This document shows positions 58,601 through 64,000 of a stretch of 64,000 nucleotides of DNA, piece by piece. How positions within the stretch are numbered: position 1 is the first letter of the stretch; every line of letters begins with the position of its first letter. A model generated the notes under the pieces. The model had not been told where the DNA came from. It saw nothing but the letters and a program-made list of their open reading frames with translations, and did no database searches. The translations under genes were made by a program, and so were the position numbers. This stretch comes from Porites lobata (taxonomy: Eukaryota; Cnidaria; Anthozoa; Scleractinia; Poritidae). The stretch is taken from NCBI GenBank assembly GCA_942486035.1, contig CALNXK010000040.1:2913001-2977000 (forward strand). Direction: 5' to 3'.

Positions 58601-58715
58601 TTCACTTATTTTCTTTTAGAATTTCAAGTCACTCTTGGTGGATGAACTTTCAAAGCATTTTCCCAAGGAAATCGATGAATACCAGAAGATAAAAGAAAGA
58701 CAGTCAAAGACGTGA
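52616..58715 (+). CDS. MED10: Mediator complex subunit 10
   Basis: MED10 is a small middle-module subunit of Mediator, which connects transcription factors to RNA polymerase II. Four exons: 52616-52758, 56279-56362, 57173-57275 and 58620-58715, joined at GT-AG sites in frame, 141 residues; animal MED10 is of similar length. Diagnostic blocks: FVETTRQIGIIVSDFQPGSQ (first exon), VPLEVFEYIDQGRNPQLYTK spanning the exon 2-3 join, and NFKSLLVDELSKHFPKEIDEY in the last exon. The ATG lies in CAAAGATGGC (A at -3, G at +4). Candidate poly(A) signals are AATAAA near 58764 and 58817. The 3.5-kb first intron holds a palindromic MITE, a TTAA fold-back element and a LINE fragment; intron 3 has a 132-bp tandem duplication. 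Confidence 0.95.
53659..53860. mobile_element. 202-bp palindromic MITE
   Basis: TTACCTTTGATGTATTCC pairs with GGAATACATCAAAGGTAA, and the arms continue through GTGTGGATTCAT and GGCTGTTATTGTTTGACCC almost to the centre near 53760. It lies in MED10 intron 1, a few bases from the fold-back element. Confidence 0.8.
53882..54851. mobile_element. Internally deleted copy of the TTAA fold-back element
   Basis: It has the same ends as 7054-8954 (TTAAGGTGACTCGACCCAG and its complement). The left arm keeps only about 140 bases (to about 54021), then jumps directly into the right-arm sequence (AGTCAGCCAAGCGCGGTC onward). The right arm is about 830 bases and closely similar to that of the first copy. Confidence 0.85.
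54852..55110 (+). pseudogene. L1/Tx1-type non-LTR reverse transcriptase fragment
   Basis: One plus-strand frame from about 54894 reads SLIASQAVYVSMRPCVNQAV, then IHELFYLFLWSGKNDKI, then YTDGGFKMVDIKSFNK before a TGA. These match the region after the catalytic core in L1/Tx1-type reverse transcriptases (the FLW.GK.DKI...GG..M.DI..F pattern). An upstream piece in another frame (LEISLIGKNTV, 54855-54890) shows a frameshift. The fragment starts at the edge of the TTAA element, which seems to have inserted into it. Confidence 0.7.
55451..55500. repeat. Near-perfect 22-bp palindrome
   Basis: TACAGCAACCATTCTAAAATGG (from 55451) pairs with CCATTTAGAATGGTTGCTGTA (to 55500) with one mismatch, around a short loop. 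MED10 intron 1. Confidence 0.7.
57564..57826. repeat. 132-bp tandem duplication in MED10 intron 3
   Basis: 57564-57695 and 57696-57826 both start AATATGATATTGCCTAGACA and end AAGTGCAGAAATTCC. They differ at a modest number of sites, mostly in the second half. Confidence 0.85.
58062..58165. mobile_element. 104-bp palindromic MITE, TAGCCTGCGTAGCAGG family
   Basis: TAGCCTGCGTAGCAGGTGCT and AGCGCCTGCTATGCAGGCTA are inverted ends, with TAGGAA/TTCCTA inside. Related sequence: 14206-14338. Confidence 0.8.
58264..58338. mobile_element. Short MITE of the CAGTCAAACCTCT family
   Basis: CAGTCAAACCTCTACTAAAC at the left and GTGGAGAGGATCGACTGTA at the right, with CTCCACAACGGCC / GGCCGTTGTGGAG in the centre. 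Same family as 15491-15656. Confidence 0.6.
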
Positions 58716-60160
58716 CTGTTGCCCGTGTTCAGAAAACCTCTGCACATTTTTGTAAATATGTAAATAAAATGTTAATTTATATAAAGCAGATGATGTAATG
58801 TTTCATGGAGGTTCTTAAATAAAAATTGCAGTTGTTCTTGAAGTTTATGTGTTTTGTGAAACTTTAGCTAAAGCATTATTCTTTTCTGGGGGATTAATAG
58901 GTAAGGTTTCTTGGTAACTGACCCCACCCCTCCACTTAGTCAACATTTAGACTTGCTTCTCGTTTAGAACAAAATTGTGACATAATGCTAGTTCAGTTTT
59001 GAACGCTTATACCACAGAGGGAGTCGAGACCGTTGAATCGGTTCAAAGGGCGAGCAGCCAAATTTGTTTGAACGACTATCAGAGATCCACAATTGTATCT
59101 TCCTTAACTAACAAACTTAACCAATGTTCACTGCAAGAGCAAAGAACACTTATTGATTTTTCTTTCTGTTTTTTTTTTAAGATCTAGTATAATTTATTCT
59201 CTTTGTCCTTTCCCAGCGCCTAGTTGATTGTCTCTTAACACCTCCTGTACTAGGAAGTCCCATAGTATGACATACAACCTTTTACCCGCTTTTAGTGATG
59301 CCTACAAGTACTCTTTTGTGCCTGATATACCGTATTTCGACGAATAAGAGCACCGGGAGCGATTATTCGAGGGGGGCGATTATTTGAAACATTGCTCACT
59401 GCATGTCGGGCCCTAAATATTTCGTTTTATTTTCCCATAAAATGAAAAAAAATCACATCAAATAAACTGGACATGGGCTTTTTGAGTGTTTAACATTTAT
59501 TTCCTTGGTTAATTTACCGAGCTTGAATTGTCACTGATCAGCTTTGCTGGATCACACTGTACCTCAACTTGGCAGGGAGGGGATAAAAGGAAAAGAAGAT
59601 GGCGAGAGGGGTGGGGGGATTATTCGAGGGGGGCGATTATTTTAAGTAATCCCATGAAAGGCAGCGACTAATCGGGGGACGGCTATTTTTCGAGGAAATG
59701 CGGTATACCTATGTGGAAGGGTCTTTCATCTAGTGCTGTTATCGCTCGGACTTTGCCGGTGTTGAAGTCCACAGTCAAAAGCTATCTGTCATCACCTACT
59801 GCCTAATTATTGACATAATTTAAGAATATACGAGCATTACTACTAATAGCATGAGCTACTTCTACAAGCACAAACAAGCAAAACTTACATCCCAGTCATC
59901 CTGGTTATCCCCTTCATTACAGTCATCCCAGTCTTCCCAACTATCTCATCCTACCTATAATATTTATCTCCCTATATAGCCTACGTGTAGCCACACTCTC
60001 CCCCGCCCCCGACAAAGGAAAAACGGACGGACGAAAGAAAAATTTAATTTTTTTTGCAATTTTTTTCCTTTTCATTGGCCGAGACCCCACTACGTGACCC
60101 GCAAATAACTGCCTACAAATAATGGTCTCTCATACGCAATGTCATCCATCTTTGTTTCAC
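58716..60160. other. MED10 3' flank up to the minisatellite
   Basis: No coding exon is recognised. It contains the MITE at 59328-59705 and a C/T-rich stretch with CATCC(C/T)-type words at about 59890-59960. Confidence 0.5.
59328..59705. mobile_element. MITE with TACCGTATTTCG ends
   Basis: TACCGTATTTCGACGAATAA at the left is inverted relative to TTTTCGAGGAAATGCGGTA at the right. Inside, GCGATTATTCGAGGGGGG words occur near both ends. It resembles the TACCGTAAAATTCC family only at the first bases. Confidence 0.65.
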
Positions 60161-63100
60161 CACCTTGCACCAACTTGTACTAAAATGCACCACCTTGCAC
60201 CAAACTACACCAACTTGCCCCAACTCGTACCACCTTGCACCAAAGTCCACCAACTAGCACAAAACTGCACCAACTTGCACCAACTCGAACCAAACTGCAC
60301 CTAACTACACCAACTTGCACCAAAGCGCATCAAATTGCACCACCATGCACCAAAGAGCACCAACTTGCATCACGTTTCACAATCTTGCACCAAACTGCAC
60401 CAATAAACTGTACCAAGTTGAACCACCTTCCACGAAACTGCACCAGCTTACACCAAACTGCACCAACTTGCACCAAGTTGCCCCACCTTGCAGCGAAGTG
60501 AACCAACCTGTACCAAAGAGCACCCGCTTGAACCAAACTGTACCACCTTGCACCACCTTGCACCAACTTGCACCAATCTGAACCACCTTGTACCAAACTA
60601 CACCAACTTGCACCAAGCTGCACGAACTTGCACCAAAGTGCACCAACTTGCACTAAACTGCACAAAGAGGCACCACCTTGCACCAAAGTGCACCAACTTG
60701 CACCAAACTGCACCAACTTGTACCAAACTGAATCAACTTCTACCAAACTACACCAACTTGAACCACCTTGCACCAAAGTGAACCAATTTGCACCAAAATG
60801 CAAAAACTTGCACCAAAGAGCACAAACTTGCACCAAAGTGCCCCAAACTCAACCAACTAGCACCATATTGCACCACCTTGCAGCAAAGTGCAACATCTTG
60901 CACAAAAGTGCACCAAACTGCACCAAGTTGCACCACCTTGCAACAAACGGAACCAACTTGTGCCAAACTAAACCAACTTGTACCAAATTGCACCAGCTTC
61001 CACAAAGGTGCACCAACCTCCACCAAAGTACACCAAACTGTACCAAATTGGGCCAAACTGAATCAACTTCAACTAAACTGCACCTAACTACGCCAACTTG
61101 CACCATCTTGCACCAAATTGCACCAAAGTGCACCAACTTTCACCAAGTTGCACCAACCAACTTGCACCAAGTTGCACCAAAGTGCACCAACTTGCACCGA
61201 ACTGCAGCAACGTGCGCCAAGTTGCACCACCTTCCACCAAAGAGCACCAACGTGCACCAAACTGAACCAAGTTGCACTAAATCGCACCACCATGTACCAA
61301 ACGGCACCAACTTACACCACACCGCACCCACTTGCGCCAAGTTGCACCACCTTGCAGCAAACTGCACCAAATTGTGCCAAACTGAACCAAATTGCACCAA
61401 CTTGCACCAAACTGCAATAACTTTAACCAATGCACACCAACTTGCACGAAACTGTACGAAGTTGCACCAAGCTGCACCAAAGTGCTCCAACTTCCACCAA
61501 ACTGTACCAAGTTGCACCACATTGCACCAAAGTGCACCAACTTGCACCAAACTGCAACAACTTTCACCAAGGTCCACCAACTTGCACCAAAGTGCACTAA
61601 AGAGCACCAAAATGCAACAGCTTCCACCAAGTTGCACCACCTTGCACCAAAGTTCACCAACTTTGATCAAGGTGCACCAACTTGCACTAAAGTGCACCAA
61701 AATGCAGCAGCTTGCAGCAAGTTGCACCAAACTGCACCAAGTTGCCCTTGAACCAAGGTGCACCAACTAGCACCAAACTGCACCAAGTTGCACCAGGGTG
61801 CACTAACTTGCACCAAACTGCATCGACTTGCACCAAGTTGCACCACCTTCCACCAAACTGCACCAACTTGCACGAAATTGCACCAAGTTGCACCACCATG
61901 CACCAAGTGCACTACGTTGCACCACTTTGCACCAAAAGACACTAACTTACACCAAACTGCACCAACTTGCACCAAGTTGCACCTCCTTGGACCAAAGTGC
62001 GCCAAAGTGCACCAAGTTGAAGCACCTCGCAATAAGCTGTACCAACTTACACCAAACTGCATCAACTTGCACCAAGTTGCACCAATGTGCACTAACCTCT
62101 ACCAAACTGCACCAAGTTGCACCACCTTGCACGAAAGAGCACCAACTTGCATCGAAGTGCACCAAAGTGCACCAAAATGGGCAAAACTGAACCAACTTGT
62201 ACCAAACTACAACAACTTGCACCACCTTGCACCAAAGTGCACCAACTTGCACCAAGGTTGACCACCTTCCACGAAAGTGAACAAACTTGCACCAAGTTGC
62301 ACCTCCTTGCACCAAAGTGTAACAACTTGCACTAAACTGCATCAAGTTGCACCACCTTTTACCAAAGTGCACCAAGTTGCACCACCTTGCACCAAAGTGC
62401 TTCAACATGCACCAAACTGCACATGGTTACACTAAGTTGCACCACAATGCACCAAACGGCACCAGCTTAAACCAAACTGCACCAACTTGCACCAAGTTGC
62501 ACCTCCTTGCACCAAAGTGTACCAACTTGCACTAAACTGCATCAAGTTGCACCACCTTTTACCAAAGTGCACCAAGTGGCACCACCTTGCACCAAAGTGC
62601 TTCAACATGCACCAAACTGCACATGGTTACACTAAGTTGCACCACAATGAACCAAACGGCACCAGCTTGAACCAAACTGCACCAACTTGCACCAAGTTGC
62701 ACCTCCTTGCACCAAAGTACACCAAAGTGCACCAACTTGCACTAAACTGCATCAAGTTCCATCACCTTTTACCAAACTGCACCAACTTGTGCCAAACTTA
62801 ACCAACTTGTAAGAAACTACAACAACTTGCACCACCTTGCACCAATGTGCACCAACGTGTACCAACTTGCACCAAAGTGAACGAAACTGCACCAAGTTGC
62901 ACCCAGATGCACCACCTTACCCTAAACGGCACCGACTTACACTAAACTACACAAAGTTGCACCACCTTGCACCAAAGTGGAAAAACTCGCACCAAACTGC
63001 ACCAACTTGCAACAAATTGCATTACCTTGGACCAACGTTCACCAACTTGCACCAGACTGCACCTAACTACGCCAATTTGCACCACCTGGCACCAACTTGC

Positions 63101-64000
63101 ACCAAACTGCAACAACTTGCACCAAGGTGCACCAACTTGCACCAACGTTTACCAAAGTGCACCAACTTGCACCAAGTTGGACCAAAGTGCACCAACTTGC
63201 ACCACCTTCCACCAAAGTACACCAACTTGCACCAAACCACAACAACTTGCAGCAAGGTGCACGAACTTGCACCAAAGTGAACAAAACTGCACCAAGTTGC
63301 ACCACCTTGCCCCAAACGGCCCAACTTACACCAAACTGCACAAAGTTGCACTACCTTGCACCAAAGTGCAAAAACTCGCACCAAACTGCACCAACTTGCA
63401 ACAAGTTGCATTACCTTGGACCAACGATTACAACTTGCACCAAAGTGCTCCAAACAGCACCGACTTGTACTAACCTGCACCTAACTGCGCCAACTTGCAC
63501 TACCTGGCACCAAGTGGCACCACCTTGCACCAAAGTACACCAACTTGCACCAAGGTGCACCAACTTACTCCAAAGTGTATCAAACTGCACCAACTTGCAC
63601 CAAAGTGCACCAAACTGCACCAACTTGCATCAAGGTGGACTACCTTTCACCAATGTGCACCAACTTGCACCAAACTGCACCAACTTGCACCAAGTTGCAC
63701 CAAGTTGCACCACCTTGCACCAAAGTACACCAACTTGCACCAAACTCCGACAACTTGCACTAAGGTGCACCAACTAGCACCAAAGTGCACCAAGCTGCAC
63801 CAAGGTGCATCAAACTGCACCAAAGAGCATCAAACTTTGTGTCAAATTGAAGCAACTTAAACAAATTGAAGCAACTTAAACAAATTGAAGCAACTTAAAC
63901 TAAACTGGACCTAACTACGCCAACTTGCACCAAACTGCACCAACGTTCACCGCCTTGCACCTAGGTGCACTAACTTGCACCAAACTGCACCAACTTGTAC
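60161..64000. repeat. Large 10-bp-unit minisatellite, running past the window end
   Basis: Almost the whole stretch is built from decamers of the form CACCAANNTG. The common versions are CACCAACTTG, CACCAAACTG, CACCAAAGTG, CACCAAGTTG and CACCACCTTG, usually with CACCAACTTG every second or third unit. Period 10 is not a multiple of 3, so a protein read from it repeats every 30 bases (LHQLAPNCTK-like on plus, VQFGASWCKL-like on minus), and several frames on both strands stay open for hundreds of codons. These frames are a by-product of composition; I call no gene. A 200-bp higher-order repeat occurs at about 62281-62780 and a looser one of about 420 bp at about 62930-63770. Confidence 0.92.
62281..62780. 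repeat. 200-bp higher-order repeat inside the minisatellite
   Basis: The marker word ACCTCCTTGCACCAAAGT recurs at 62301, 62501 and 62701, exactly 200 bases apart, with the rare variants ACATGGTTAC and ACCACCTTTT repeated in the same order. The first two copies are almost identical; the third is partial. Confidence 0.85.

Noticed and set aside
60330..63860. Many long open frames (up to 400 codons) on both strands in the last 4 kb
   Set aside because: They come from a 10-base repeat that lacks stop triplets; frames overlap on both strands and show no codon-level constraint or domain.
60161..64000. A CRISPR-like array
   Set aside because: There are no unique spacers; the units are contiguous decamers in a eukaryotic genome.

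Overview
The window looks like nuclear DNA of an anthozoan cnidarian, most likely a stony coral. It is AT-rich, its genes are split by many short GT-AG introns, and introns and intergenic DNA are full of short palindromic DNA transposons. It carries a short-chain collagen of the cnidarian/sponge C4-like kind. The species cannot be named from the sequence alone.

Layout. 0-4.2 kb: a duplicated, near-identical copy of the 3' end of UBA3 (last two exons), invaded by small palindromic elements. 4.2-10.7 kb (minus): a secreted short collagen; its large intron holds a 1.9-kb fold-back element with TTAA ends and a decayed non-LTR retrotransposon tail. 12.8-28.1 kb (minus): the UBA3 gene (catalytic subunit of the NEDD8-activating E1), traced through 17 coding exons with one microexon not located. 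28.4-40.7 kb (plus): three class IV (SIRT6/7-like) sirtuin genes in a row. The first fuses a C-CAP/cofactor-C-like beta-helix domain to the sirtuin. The second has Arg in place of the catalytic His. The third is close to the second but keeps the His and a longer basic N-terminus. All three end in the same unrecognised domain of about 110 residues. 42.3-47.9 kb (minus): xylulokinase (XYLB), five exons; a fragment of its exon 4 at 37.7 kb shows that the sirtuin-XYLB junction was duplicated in tandem. 48.2 kb (plus): a single-exon RRM protein with a Tyr/Gly/Arg-rich tail. 52.6-58.7 kb (plus): MED10, four exons. 60.2-64 kb and past the edge: a large minisatellite built on a 10-bp unit, using about five decamer variants, with a 200-bp higher-order repeat.

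The conserved genes (UBA3, XYLB, RRM protein, MED10) are unrelated housekeeping functions. Two gene pairs are arranged head-to-head over short gaps (UBA3/sirtuin 1, 276 bp; XYLB/RRM, 218 bp), which suggests shared bidirectional promoters. The least expected content is the C-CAP-sirtuin fusion beside a sirtuin pseudoenzyme candidate, with a shared unknown C-terminal domain. All exon joins were made by eye from reading frame, splice sites and family knowledge; no alignment or expression data were available.
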